NCBI GenBank assembly: GCA_016222825.1
Contig: JACRQF010000019.1
Coordinates: forward strand, 1-64,000
Length of the DNA stretch: 64,000 bases
Direction of reading: 5' to 3'
DNA from: Verrucomicrobiota bacterium
GTDB lineage: Bacteria > Verrucomicrobiota > Verrucomicrobiia > CAIQCK01
Positions 24,208 through 32,519 of this stretch are shown here, piece by piece (the stretch's first letter is position 1; the number at the start of each line of letters is the position of its first letter). Below the pieces are notes generated by a model. It did no database searches. It was not told the origin of the DNA and saw only the letters and a program-made list of their open reading frames with translations. The position numbers and the translations under genes are program-made.

Positions 24208-25317
24208 ATGATTCCGAGCAACGACAAGATGAAGTTGCCAGTGCGACTGGTGTTGGTGCTGGCGGCTGCGATTTTCGTGTCCGAGTTCATCATCATGGTC
24301 GCGCTGGGTTGGTGGGAGCTGCCACCGGCGGCCGAGGCGCTGGTGGACGCCAGCCTGCTGCTGCTCATGGTGGCGCCCGTGTTATACCTGGCGGTTTTCC
24401 GTCCGATGGCCCGGGATGTGGCGTTGCGCCAGACGACTGAGTATCTGGAACAACGCGTGCGCGAACGCACTGCGGAACTACAGAGGGCCATCCAGGAGTT
24501 GCACAGCGAAATCACCGAGCGGAAGACGGTCGAGGATGCCTTGCTCGAAGCGCGCAACGAACTGGCCCGCACCAACCTGGCGCTCGAGAACATCGTCCAG
24601 GACCGCACGGCCGAGCTGCGCAAGAGCCTCGACGAGTTGGAGCACTTCTCCTACAGCATTACCCATGACATGCGCGCGCCGCTGCGCGCGATGCGCAGTT
24701 ACGCCAGCCTGCTGTTGCAGGGCAATCGCGGGCACTTGACGGGCGATGAAAAAGAGTGGCTCCAGAACATCGCCACATCGGCCGACCGGATGGACCTCTT
24801 GATCGTGGATGCGCTGGACTACGCCAAGGCGACCCGCGAGACACTGCCGCTCTCGGCCGTGGATGCCGACGCGCTCGTGCGCGGCATCCTGCGCTCGTAT
24901 CCGGCGTTTCACTCGGCCGTGGCGAAGATCAATGTCGAAGGAACGCTGCCGCCGGTGCTCGGCAACCGGACGGGGCTGGCGCAGTGTTTCTCAAACCTGC
25001 TGAACAACGCGGTGAAGTTCGTCCCGCCGGGGCAGATGCCGCAGGTGCGCGTCCGGGCCGTGCCGATGGGCGCGCGCGTGCGGTTTTGGGTGGAGGACAA
25101 GGGCATTGGCATCGCCAGGGAGCACCACGACCACATCTTCGAGATGTTCCATCGCCTGAGCGAAGACTACGAGGGCACCGGCATCGGGCTGGCGCTGGTG
25201 AAGAAAGTGGCCGAGAAGATGAATGGCCGGGTGGGCGTGGAGTCCGAGCCGGGCCAGGGCAGCCGCTTCTGGCTGGACCTGGAGGCCGCCCCCGTCGCCA
25301 GACAGGAGGCCGCATGA
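24208..25317 (+). CDS. Membrane sensor histidine kinase
   Basis: 369 aa (start 24208; ATG 24229 also possible). Two membrane spans (about residues 10-32 and 46-64) are followed by coiled coil (70-145), then HisKA with the H-box SYSITHDMRAPLRAM (His153), and HATPase_c with N-box QCFSNLLNNAVKFV, G1 DKGIGIA and G2 GTGIGLALV. There is no periplasmic or PAS sensor domain, so the signal may enter through the membrane or coiled coil. The stop overlaps the next receiver gene (ATGA). From the coiled coil onward it is highly similar to the kinase at 26520, and the last about 60 codons are nearly identical in DNA. Confidence 0.9.
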   Translation: MIPSNDKMKLPVRLVLVLAAAIFVSEFIIMVALGWWELPPAAEALVDASLLLLMVAPVLYLAVFRPMARDVALRQTTEYLEQRVRERTAELQRAIQELHSEITERKTVEDALLEARNELARTNLALENIVQDRTAELRKSLDELEHFSYSITHDMRAPLRAMRSYASLLLQGNRGHLTGDEKEWLQNIATSADRMDLLIVDALDYAKATRETLPLSAVDADALVRGILRSYPAFHSAVAKINVEGTLPPVLGNRTGLAQCFSNLLNNAVKFVPPGQMPQVRVRAVPMGARVRFWVEDKGIGIAREHHDHIFEMFHRLSEDYEGTGIGLALVKKVAEKMNGRVGVESEPGQGSRFWLDLEAAPVARQEAA

Positions 25318-25757
25318 TTAACAAGACCGTGTTGTATGTGGAGGATGATGAACACGATGTGTTTTTCGTGAAGCGCGCTTTTGAGCATTTGAGCGCGTCC
25401 CACTGCCTCCGGGTCGTCCGCAACGGTCTGAATGCGATGGATTATCTGGCCGGCACCGGCCGCTTCGACGACCGGCAACGGTATCCGGAACCCTCGCTGG
25501 TGTTGCTGGACCTGAAGCTTCCCGGCAAGCGGGGCATGGAAGTGCTGGAGTGGATTCGCCAGCAAGAGCGGTTTCAAACGCTGCCGGTGGTTATCTTCAC
25601 CGCGTCCGACCTGGAGTTCGACCGGCGCAAGAACATGGAGCGCGGCGCCACCGACTACATCGTCAAGCCCGCCGACATGAACAACATCCCGGCGATACTG
25701 ACGCCGATCCTGAAGCGTTACCTGAAGGTTGAAACGAGCGAAAGAGAAGACGCATGA
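25314..25757 (+). CDS. Stand-alone receiver-domain response regulator
   Basis: 147 aa. It starts in an ATGA overlap with the kinase, so the two are translationally coupled. Receiver motifs: VEDDEHD, VLLDLKLPGKRG with the phospho-Asp, VIFTAS and DYIVKPAD. No output domain. It is a near copy of the receiver at 29099; the first about 35 codons differ at only a few bases. Confidence 0.92.
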   Translation: MINKTVLYVEDDEHDVFFVKRAFEHLSASHCLRVVRNGLNAMDYLAGTGRFDDRQRYPEPSLVLLDLKLPGKRGMEVLEWIRQQERFQTLPVVIFTASDLEFDRRKNMERGATDYIVKPADMNNIPAILTPILKRYLKVETSEREDA

Positions 25758-26212
25758 CACAGAAGACAATTCTATACGTGGAAGACAGCGACGTGGATGT
25801 GTTCTTCATGCAGCGCGTGTTTGAGAAACTGGACGCCTTGGACTGCCTGCGGGTGGTCCACAACGGCGAGAATGCCATACTCTATCTGGCCGGGGTCGGC
25901 GGTTTCGGCAACCGGCAGGCGTTTCCGCTGCCGGCGCTGGTGTTGCTGGACTTGAATCTGCCCGGCAAGCAGGGTTTTGACGTGCTGGAGTGGATTCGCC
26001 AGCAGCCGCAGTTTCAGTGGCTGCCGGTGGTCATCTTCAGCGCGTCGGCTCTGGAGGCCGACCGGAAGCGGGCCAAGGAATTGGGCGCCAACGACTACAT
26101 CGTCAAGCCCAACGACATGACCCGCGTTTCCGATCTGCTCTCCTCGGTCTTCAGCCGTTTCCTGAACATCGCGGCACACGTGGAGGATGGCCCAAGAAGC
26201 GTCGTCCTATGA
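25754..26212 (+). CDS. Stand-alone receiver-domain response regulator
   Basis: 152 aa, starting in an ATGA overlap with the previous receiver gene. Motifs: VEDSDVD, VLLDLNLPGKQG, VIFSAS and DYIVKPND. Together with 24208 and 25314 it forms a kinase-receiver-receiver operon, the same order as 26520-29982. Two receivers per kinase suggests branching or a phosphate sink. Confidence 0.92.
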   Translation: MTQKTILYVEDSDVDVFFMQRVFEKLDALDCLRVVHNGENAILYLAGVGGFGNRQAFPLPALVLLDLNLPGKQGFDVLEWIRQQPQFQWLPVVIFSASALEADRKRAKELGANDYIVKPNDMTRVSDLLSSVFSRFLNIAAHVEDGPRSVVL

Positions 26213-26226
26213 GAGCAACTGCTTCA

Positions 26227-26391
26227 TCACCTCGCCGTCGCGTAGAACCAACTGTTGGCCCAATCACGGAAGGCGCGCATCTCGCTTTGCGTGGAGTTCT
26301 CGCTGAAGTCGCCGGTGAACGGGCCGATGCTCGCGGCGTAGAACAGGCCGTAGCTGGTGTAATCGCTCATCTCAAAGACCACGCGACACAT
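26227..26391 (-). CDS. Micro-protein of the SEMRAFRDWAN family
   Basis: 54 aa, minus strand, convergent with the receiver gene that ends at 26212. It reads MCRVVFEMSDYTSYGLFYAA and ends QSEMRAFRDWAN followed by SWFYATAR. The same C-terminal block occurs in the 35 aa frame at 32407-32514, with several third-position (synonymous) differences, which supports translation. The final codons and following DNA are also echoed at 30980-31006. No ribosome site is obvious. Family unknown. Confidence 0.5.
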   Translation of the reverse strand: MCRVVFEMSDYTSYGLFYAASIGPFTGDFSENSTQSEMRAFRDWANSWFYATAR

Positions 26392-26519
26392 GGTCAAAAA
26401 CTGAAGGGAGCATAGGGAGCACTCCTACAAGCGCGTTCGGACTTTCACTCCTTGCGGCGTCTGCACGCGGGAGTAACTTGGCGCACACGATTGGTATTGA
26501 AATACGGAAGCATGAGGCA

Positions 26520-29102
26520 ATGGAAGAGGAACACTCAATACCAGCCGGGCGGGGGGCGTTCACCGACGTTCCAACGACGGCTGAGAAGCGCGACATCACG
26601 GAGGCGCCGGAGAAGGTCGGAGCAACGGAAACTGTCCAGCGCGCGCGAGAAAGAACCGAGCTAAACACAGAACTCTGGATGCGGTTGATCGAGCGCGCCG
26701 CCAGGTCGCGCTGGCTCGTCATCGGAGTGGCGGTGCTGGGGACCGCGGCGGCGGCGGCGAGCCGTTTGGTGTTGGGCCGGCTTGTGGGCGATACGCTCCC
26801 GCCTTATATCACGTTGTATCCCGTGGTGATCGTCAGCGCCATTCTCGGCGGCGCGTGGGCCGGCTTGTTCGCCACGGGGTTGGCCGCAGCGACCGTCACG
26901 GCGATGTTCCTCTGGCCGCTCGACCATGCGGAGATCACCGGGCTGGTGTTGTTCGTCGGCATCAACGTGGCGACGAGCTTCATTGGCGGCGCGTTGCGGA
27001 CGGCGTGGTCTCGCGTGCGGGCGACGGCAAACGAACTGAGCGAGACGATGCGGTTGCTGGACATGGCCTGCGTGTTGGCGCTGGATCTGAATGGCCGCAT
27101 CACGCGATGGAACTCCGGGTGCCAGTGGCGCTTCGGCTTCAGCCGCTCGGAAGCCTTGGGCAGGCGTTACTTCGAATTGCTACAGACGCGCTCCCACGAG
27201 ACGTGGGAGAAGATTCGCGCCATCTTGTTGGCGAAGGGCTGCTGGGTGGGCGAGATGGTTCATACGACGGCCAATGGCCGCGAGGTCGTCTGCCAGAGTG
27301 AATGGTCGCTTTGGCGCAACAGCGACGGCCAGCCCGTGGCGTTCCTGGTGGCTGGCACCGACGTCACCCAGCGCAAAGCCGTGGAGCAACGCTTGCGCTT
27401 GCAGTCCGCCGCAATGGACGCGGCGGCGGACTCGATTATGATCACCGATCGCGACGGCACCATCCAGTGGGTCAACACCGCTTTCAGCCGCCTGACCGGT
27501 TACAGTCTTGCCGAGGTCATTGGCCGCAATCCGAGATTGCTGAAATCGGGAAAAACGGATCCGGCGGTTTATCCCCAGCTCTGGCAGACCATCCTGGCCG
27601 GCAAGGTTTGGCACGGCCAGGTGATCAACAAACGCAAGGACGGCCAGCTTTACACCGAGGAGATGACCATCGCCCCGGTCTGCAATGCGGAGGGCGCCAT
27701 CGCCAACTTCGTCGCCAGCAAAACGGACGTGACAGTGCGCCTGGCTGCGGGGGAGGCGCTGCGGGAGCAGGCCCGGCTTGCGACGCTGCGCGCGGATGCG
27801 ACGCAAGCCCTGCAACAGCCGGGGGCCACTCAAGATCTCTTGCAGCGTATCGCGGGGTTGCTCGTGGAGCGGCTGGACGCGGCCTTTGCGCGGGTGTGGA
27901 CACTGGACGGGACCGGCCAGACACTGGAGCTACGGGCCAGCGCCGGGCTTTACACACACTTGAACGGCGAGCACGGCCGCATCCCCGTTGGCGGCCAGTT
28001 GAAGATTGGCCGCATCGCCCAAGAGCGGCAGCCACACGTCACCAACCAAGTCCTTGGCGACCCGCTGGTGCCTCATCAGGACTGGGCGCGCCGGGAAGGT
28101 TTGGAGGCCTTCGCGGGATGGCCGCTGTTGTTGGAGGGGAACTTGCTGGGTGTGGTGGCGCTCTTTGCCCGTCATCCGCTTTCCGAAGCCGCCGTTGAGA
28201 CGTTTGGCTTGGTGGCGGGGACGGTGGCACAGTTCCTCGGGCGCAAACAAACCGAGGAGGCCCTGCGCCACGCACTCGACGAGCTGGCCGGCGCCAACAC
28301 TGAAATGGAGAGTAAGATTGAGGAGTTGCGGTCGGCGAAGGCGAACTTGGCCGCGTTGAACCGCGGGTTGGAGAACATCGTGCAAGACCGCACCGCCAAG
28401 TTGCGCAAGAGCCTCGACGAGTTGGAGCACTATTCCTACAGCATCACCCACGACATGCGCGCGCCGCTGCGCGCGATGCGCAGTTACGCCAGCCTGCTGT
28501 TGCGGGGCAGTGGGGCGAATTTGACGAGCAATGAAAGAGAGTGGCTTCGAAACATCGCGGTGTCGGCCGACCGAATGGACCGCCTGATTCTGGATGCCTT
28601 GGACTACAGCAAGACGATGCGCGAGGAGCTGCCGATCTCGGCCGTGGATGCCGACGCGCTGTTGCGCGACATCCTGCGCTCGTATCCGGCGTTTCATCCG
28701 GTCATGGCGAAGATCGAAGTCCAGGGAACGCTCCCCACGGTGATCGGCAACGCGGCGGGGTTGACACAGTGCTTCTCGAATATCTTGAACAACGCGGTCA
28801 AGTTCGTCCCGCCGGGACAGATGCCGCACGTGCGAATCCGTGTCGAGCCGGAAGGCGCACGGGTGCGGCTCTGGTTTGAGGACAACGGCATTGGCATTGC
28901 GAAGGAGCACCACGAGCGCATCTTCGAGATGTTCCACCGGCTGAGCGAGGACTATGAGGGCACGGGCATCGGACTGGCACTGGTGAAGAAAGTGGCCGAG
29001 AAAATGAATGGCCGGGTGGGCGTGGAGTCCGAGCCGGGCCACGGCAGCCGCTTCTGGCTGGACCTGGAGGCCGCCCCCGTCGCCAGACAGGAGGCCGCAT
29101 GA
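26520..29102 (+). CDS. Multi-sensor hybrid-free histidine kinase (DUF4118-PAS-PAS-GAF-HisKA-HATPase)
   Basis: 860 aa from ATG 26520, preceded by GAGG (a TTG at 26478 in frame is less likely). Domains: variable N-terminus; DUF4118-like membrane region with three or four spans (about 62-165); PAS (about 175-290, MACVLALDLNGRITRWNSG); PAS (about 300-410, ADSIMITDRDGTIQWVNTAF); GAF (about 430-580); coiled coil; HisKA with SYSITHDMRAPLRAM (His about 644); HATPase_c (N-box CFSNILNNAVKFV, G1 DNGIGIA, G2 GTGIGLALV). DUF4118 is the membrane region known from KdpD-type kinases. The stop overlaps the next receiver (ATGA). Confidence 0.93.
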   Translation: MEEEHSIPAGRGAFTDVPTTAEKRDITEAPEKVGATETVQRARERTELNTELWMRLIERAARSRWLVIGVAVLGTAAAAASRLVLGRLVGDTLPPYITLYPVVIVSAILGGAWAGLFATGLAAATVTAMFLWPLDHAEITGLVLFVGINVATSFIGGALRTAWSRVRATANELSETMRLLDMACVLALDLNGRITRWNSGCQWRFGFSRSEALGRRYFELLQTRSHETWEKIRAILLAKGCWVGEMVHTTANGREVVCQSEWSLWRNSDGQPVAFLVAGTDVTQRKAVEQRLRLQSAAMDAAADSIMITDRDGTIQWVNTAFSRLTGYSLAEVIGRNPRLLKSGKTDPAVYPQLWQTILAGKVWHGQVINKRKDGQLYTEEMTIAPVCNAEGAIANFVASKTDVTVRLAAGEALREQARLATLRADATQALQQPGATQDLLQRIAGLLVERLDAAFARVWTLDGTGQTLELRASAGLYTHLNGEHGRIPVGGQLKIGRIAQERQPHVTNQVLGDPLVPHQDWARREGLEAFAGWPLLLEGNLLGVVALFARHPLSEAAVETFGLVAGTVAQFLGRKQTEEALRHALDELAGANTEMESKIEELRSAKANLAALNRGLENIVQDRTAKLRKSLDELEHYSYSITHDMRAPLRAMRSYASLLLRGSGANLTSNEREWLRNIAVSADRMDRLILDALDYSKTMREELPISAVDADALLRDILRSYPAFHPVMAKIEVQGTLPTVIGNAAGLTQCFSNILNNAVKFVPPGQMPHVRIRVEPEGARVRLWFEDNGIGIAKEHHERIFEMFHRLSEDYEGTGIGLALVKKVAEKMNGRVGVESEPGHGSRFWLDLEAAPVARQEAA

Positions 29103-29542
29103 TTAACAAGACCGTGTTGTATGTGGAGGATGATGAATCCGACGTGTTTTTCGTGAAGCGCGCTTTTGAGCATTTGAGCGCATCCCACTGCCTGCGGATC
29201 GTCCGCAACGGTCTGGATGCGATGGATTACCTGAACGGTTCAGGCCGGTTCGACGACCGGCAACGGTATCCGGAACCCTCGCTGGTGTTGCTGGACCTGA
29301 AGCTGCCCGGCAAGCGGGGCATGGAAGTGCTGGAGTGGATTCGCCAGCAAGAGCAGTTTCAAACGCTGCCGGTGGTTATCTTCACCGCGTCCGACCTGGA
29401 GTTCGACCGGCGCAAGAACATGGAGCGGGGCGCCACCGACTACATCGTCAAGCCCGCCGACATGAACAAGGTCGGGGAGGTGCTTTCCTCGATACTCGAC
29501 CGATTCCTGCGCCCCGGCGCGGGTGAAAGCAAAGCCGTATGA
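29099..29542 (+). CDS. Stand-alone receiver-domain response regulator
   Basis: 147 aa, with an ATGA overlap with the kinase upstream. Motifs: VEDDESD, VLLDLKLPGKRG, VIFTAS and DYIVKPAD. It is a recent paralogue of the receiver at 25314 and shares long identical DNA stretches with it; the C-terminus differs (VGEVLSSILDRFLRPG). Confidence 0.92.
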   Translation: MINKTVLYVEDDESDVFFVKRAFEHLSASHCLRIVRNGLDAMDYLNGSGRFDDRQRYPEPSLVLLDLKLPGKRGMEVLEWIRQQEQFQTLPVVIFTASDLEFDRRKNMERGATDYIVKPADMNKVGEVLSSILDRFLRPGAGESKAV

Positions 29543-29982
29543 AACCAAAGACCCTTCTTTATGTGGAAGACAGTGACGTGGACGTGTTTTTTGTGAAACG
29601 TCTTTTTGAACTGTGGGGCGCGCCCGACAACCTGCGGGTCGTCCACACCGGCGAGAACGCCGTGGACTACCTGGCCGGCGCCAACCGTTTCGAAGACCGG
29701 GAGAACTTTCCGCTGCCGGCGATGGTGCTGCTGGACCTGAAGCTCCCCGGGATGCATGGCTTCGATGTGCTCTCGTGGATTCGCCGGCAGCCGCAGTTTG
29801 AGAAACTGCCGGTCATCCTCTTCACCGCGTCAAACTTGGACGCCGACATCCGCCGGGCCGTGGAACTGGGCGCCACCGACTACATCGTCAAGCCCGCCGA
29901 CCTGAGCACGCTGCCGGAGATTCTCGCCCCCGTGCTCAAGCGTTACCTGTGCCTCGATGCACACAGGAAACAAGCCGCCTGA
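29539..29982 (+). CDS. Stand-alone receiver-domain response regulator
   Basis: 147 aa, with an ATGA overlap with the previous receiver. Motifs: VEDSDVD, VLLDLKLPGMHG, ILFTAS and DYIVKPAD. Last gene of the second kinase-receiver-receiver operon. Confidence 0.92.
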   Translation: MKPKTLLYVEDSDVDVFFVKRLFELWGAPDNLRVVHTGENAVDYLAGANRFEDRENFPLPAMVLLDLKLPGMHGFDVLSWIRRQPQFEKLPVILFTASNLDADIRRAVELGATDYIVKPADLSTLPEILAPVLKRYLCLDAHRKQAA

Positions 29983-30018
29983 CACCCACAACCGTGCCTC
30001 CACATTTCTTCTAGTCTT

Positions 30019-30036
30019 CTAGGGACTTCCCCTAGG
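30019..30036. promoter_or_regulatory. Candidate palindromic operator (CTAGGGACTTCCCCTAGG)
   Basis: A near-palindrome of the same type as those at 6287, 16322 and 21756, located 135-152 bases upstream of the DUF2934 gene. The rest of the gap 29983-30170 shows nothing else. Confidence 0.4.
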
Positions 30037-30170
30037 TAAAAGTCAGGGGTTCTGCCGCATGGACGATCGCCGCCCTTCGTGCGAAGGGTAAGTCTAACTT
30101 GATGTTTAGCGAACCATGAAGGCGAGCGCGGGCAAAACCCGGCCATCGAACCAAAGGAGTCAACCGAGAG

Positions 30171-30446
30171 ATGCAAACCCATCCGAGAACACAGACAGAG
30201 AATCCCAGCGTCGGGGAAATCGCCGCGCTCGCCTACTACATCTGGGAGTTGGAAGGCCGCCCACACGGCCGCGACTTCGAGCATTGGGTAAAGGCCGAAG
30301 CGCAACTCAAAGCCGCCGGCCAACAAGCCTCACCGGACTCCACCCAGCAAAACACGACCCTCATGCGCGCCGGCAGCATCGGCCGTCCTCAACGGCCCCA
30401 GCGAAGGGCCATCCATCAGAAGGCGCGCGTTCCCCAAGTCCGCTGA
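30171..30446 (+). CDS. DUF2934 family protein
   Basis: 91 aa. The N-terminal half carries the DUF2934 signature (EIAALAYYIWELEGRPHGRD followed by WVKAEAQL), a short helical domain frequent in Verrucomicrobiota, Acidobacteria and Proteobacteria with unknown function. The tail is basic and low-complexity. AAAGGAG lies 11-18 bases upstream of ATG 30171. It lies 76 bases before a further receiver gene and may be co-transcribed with it. Confidence 0.8.
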   Translation: MQTHPRTQTENPSVGEIAALAYYIWELEGRPHGRDFEHWVKAEAQLKAAGQQASPDSTQQNTTLMRAGSIGRPQRPQRRAIHQKARVPQVR

Positions 30447-30522
30447 GAGAAACTGGGTCGGGGAGTCCTCTTCCCGATCTTCAACGTTGGCCGCACCGCA
30501 GCGCAGGGAAAGGAGAAGCCGC

Positions 30523-30981
30523 ATGACATCCAAAACTGTCCTCTACGTCGAGGATAGCGCGACGGACGTGTTCTTCATGAGGCACGCGTTTCGGATGCTG
30601 GGTCACTTGGTTTGCCTGCAGGTGGTCGGCAATGGCGAAGACGCCATGGGCTATCTGGCCGGGACCAACGCTTTCGCCGACCGCCAACAGTATCCGCTGC
30701 CCTCGCTCGTGCTGCTGGACCTGAAACTTCCCGGCAAGCAGGGACTGGAAGTGCTGGAGTGGATTCGCCTCCAACCTCAATTCCAAACGCTTCCCGTGGT
30801 CGTCTTCAGTTCCTCGGACCTGCAATGCGACCGGAACCAAGCCCAGCGGCTGGGCGTCACAGAATACATCGTCAAACCCGGCGACATGACCATCGTATCC
30901 GGTCTGGTGGCGCCGCTGCTGAAGCGTTTCCTGGACATCGAAGCACCCGTGGAGCCGGTGCCTTCAGCCATCAAGTTCTGA
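30523..30981 (+). CDS. Stand-alone receiver-domain response regulator
   Basis: 152 aa from ATG 30523, with a strong AAAGGAG ribosome site 7 bases upstream. Motifs: VEDSATD, VLLDLKLPGKQG, VVFSSS and EYIVKPGD. It is the sixth receiver protein of this cluster and has no kinase partner next to it. Confidence 0.92.
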   Translation: MTSKTVLYVEDSATDVFFMRHAFRMLGHLVCLQVVGNGEDAMGYLAGTNAFADRQQYPLPSLVLLDLKLPGKQGLEVLEWIRLQPQFQTLPVVVFSSSDLQCDRNQAQRLGVTEYIVKPGDMTIVSGLVAPLLKRFLDIEAPVEPVPSAIKF

Positions 30982-31060
30982 AGCGGCTGCTTCATCACCT
31001 CGCCGTCGCGCCGAAACAAGCGAAGAAAAACCCGTGAGTTGATGCCGAGCGGGCCGCCGC
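30975..31060. repeat. Mosaic of two nearby gene ends
   Basis: Bases 30980-31006 match 26215-26240 (3' end of the SEMRAFRDWAN micro-gene and flank). Bases 31008-31057 match 22019-22065 (last codons of the small Cys protein and the downstream GTGAGTTGAT...GCGCGGGCC). The gap 30982-31264 holds no gene that I can support. Confidence 0.6.
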
Positions 31061-31264
31061 CGGCATTGTTCACCTCGCTCGATAGGCACAACCGGGCACA
31101 CGCCACCACTACAGAAGCGCGCTGCAAAGCGCTGCAAAGCCGCAGGCTTGACAAAGGAAGGAAAAACGGGTGGAGTGCGCGCGAGTCGCCAACGCGAGGA
31201 AGACCGCCGAGGCCCGCGACAGGCGCGCGCAACCTGATGCCGAACACATAGAGGAGGAGTTGCC

Positions 31265-32284
31265 ATGAATCTCGAACTTCCAAGTTTCATGTCCCACAAA
31301 CCGGCTTTGTCGCGGCGGCGTTGGATTTGGGCCGTCTTCGGCGCGGCGCTGGCGACCGTGCTGGTTGCGCCCGCCGCGCGCGCCGTTCTCTACGTCAGCA
31401 GCTACAACACCGACAACATCAATCGCTACGACGAGAACACCGGGGCGTATCTGAGCCAATTCAGCGCGGTCAACCCCGCGGGCTTCGTGATCGGACCGGA
31501 CGGACATTTTTATGTCGCCAGCTATCCCGGCAGCTATAGCGTTCACCGCTACAACGGCGTCACGGGCGCCGACATGGGTGCCTGGGCCGGGTTCACGTTC
31601 GAGGCCTACGACCTGGTTTTTGGATCCGACGGTCATGTCTATGGCACCCATCTCTCCACGGGCCGATTCATGCGCCTCGATGGAACCACGGGCGACTACC
31701 TGGCCACGTTTGGCTTCGACCTGGCGCAGCCCCGCTCGCTGGTGTTTGGTCCTGACGGCGACCTCTTTGTCAGCGAAATCAGCAACAACACGGTAAGACG
31801 CTACGATGGCACGACGTTCGCCGCAGAAGGTGCGTTTGCCAGCGGCGGCGGCTTGAGCGGTCCACAGGGCATTGTCTTCGGTCCGGATGGGAACCTCTAC
31901 GTGGCCAGTTACGGAACCTCGAGCATCAAGCGTTACAACGGGACCACGGGCGCCTACATGGACGACTTTGCCACCGGCGGCGGCTTGGGGAATCCCACCG
32001 GCCTTCTCTTCGGTCCCGACGACAACCTCTACGTGGCCGATTACACCAACGATCGGATCGCGCGTTACAATGGCCAGACCGGAGCCTATATGGATATCTT
32101 CGCCTCCGGCGGCGGCCTGGATGCGCCGCTCTATTTGTTCTTCAGCAATACCAACCCGGGGACGCTCCAGATGCAGGTGCCGGAGCCTTCGGTGGGGCTG
32201 CTCTTCGGCGGTGGTCTGGCGCTGTTGGCGTTGGCCCGGCGGCGGACACGCCAACGGGAAGCGGCCTGTGGCGGCGGTCTCTGA
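31265..32284 (+). CDS. PEP-CTERM-anchored beta-propeller (NHL-like) protein
   Basis: 339 aa, with an excellent ribosome site (GAGGAGG). An N-terminal signal peptide (ARA-VLYVSSYNT) is followed by six or seven NHL/SMP-30-like blades with the pattern GPDGNLYVASYGTSSIKRYN. The C-terminus has the PEP-CTERM sorting signal: VPEPS, a hydrophobic span and ARRRTRQ. Such proteins are processed by exosortase and exported to the surface or extracellular matrix. The last codons (CGGGL and the stop) come from a REP element that begins at 32267, so the natural end was probably near REAA. Confidence 0.9.
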   Translation: MNLELPSFMSHKPALSRRRWIWAVFGAALATVLVAPAARAVLYVSSYNTDNINRYDENTGAYLSQFSAVNPAGFVIGPDGHFYVASYPGSYSVHRYNGVTGADMGAWAGFTFEAYDLVFGSDGHVYGTHLSTGRFMRLDGTTGDYLATFGFDLAQPRSLVFGPDGDLFVSEISNNTVRRYDGTTFAAEGAFASGGGLSGPQGIVFGPDGNLYVASYGTSSIKRYNGTTGAYMDDFATGGGLGNPTGLLFGPDDNLYVADYTNDRIARYNGQTGAYMDIFASGGGLDAPLYLFFSNTNPGTLQMQVPEPSVGLLFGGGLALLALARRRTRQREAACGGGL

Positions 32285-32400
32285 CCGCCGGTTTCTTCAT
32301 AGTCAAGGAACGGCGGTTTCAAACCGCCGCTCCGCCAACGATCCACATTCGTCGGTCGGAAACCATATCTACAGGCCGGCGCTCGCAGAGCGCCGCTACA
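32267..32400. repeat. Composite REP-like palindromes
   Basis: Three hairpins in a row: GGCGGTCTCTGACCGCC (about 32273-32289), CGGCGGTTTCAAACCGCCG (32311-32329) and GGCGCTCGCAGAGCGCC (about 32378-32394) ending CGCTACA. The first overlaps the end of the PEP-CTERM gene. It is related to the repeat at 24107. Confidence 0.7.
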
Positions 32401-32406
32401 GTTCGC

Positions 32407-32514
32407 TCACCTCGCCGCCGCGCCGAAGAAAGCGTTCGCCCAGTCGCGGAAGGCGCGCATCTCGCTCTGCGCCGGTGGGACGCTGCTCTTAGCCGCGTCA
32501 CTCCGCTGCGGCAT
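32407..32514 (-). CDS. Micro-protein of the SEMRAFRDWAN family after nuoN
   Basis: 35 aa: MPQRSDAAKSSVPPAQ then SEMRAFRDWAN and AFFGAAAR. It starts 5 bases after the nuoN stop on the same strand, so it may be the last gene of the complex I operon. AAAAGG abuts the ATG, closer than a normal ribosome site, so reinitiation is more likely. The C-terminal block matches the 54 aa gene at 26227 with synonymous changes. It could be only a C-terminal remnant. Confidence 0.4.
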   Translation of the reverse strand: MPQRSDAAKSSVPPAQSEMRAFRDWANAFFGAAAR

Positions 32515-32519
32515 CCTTT

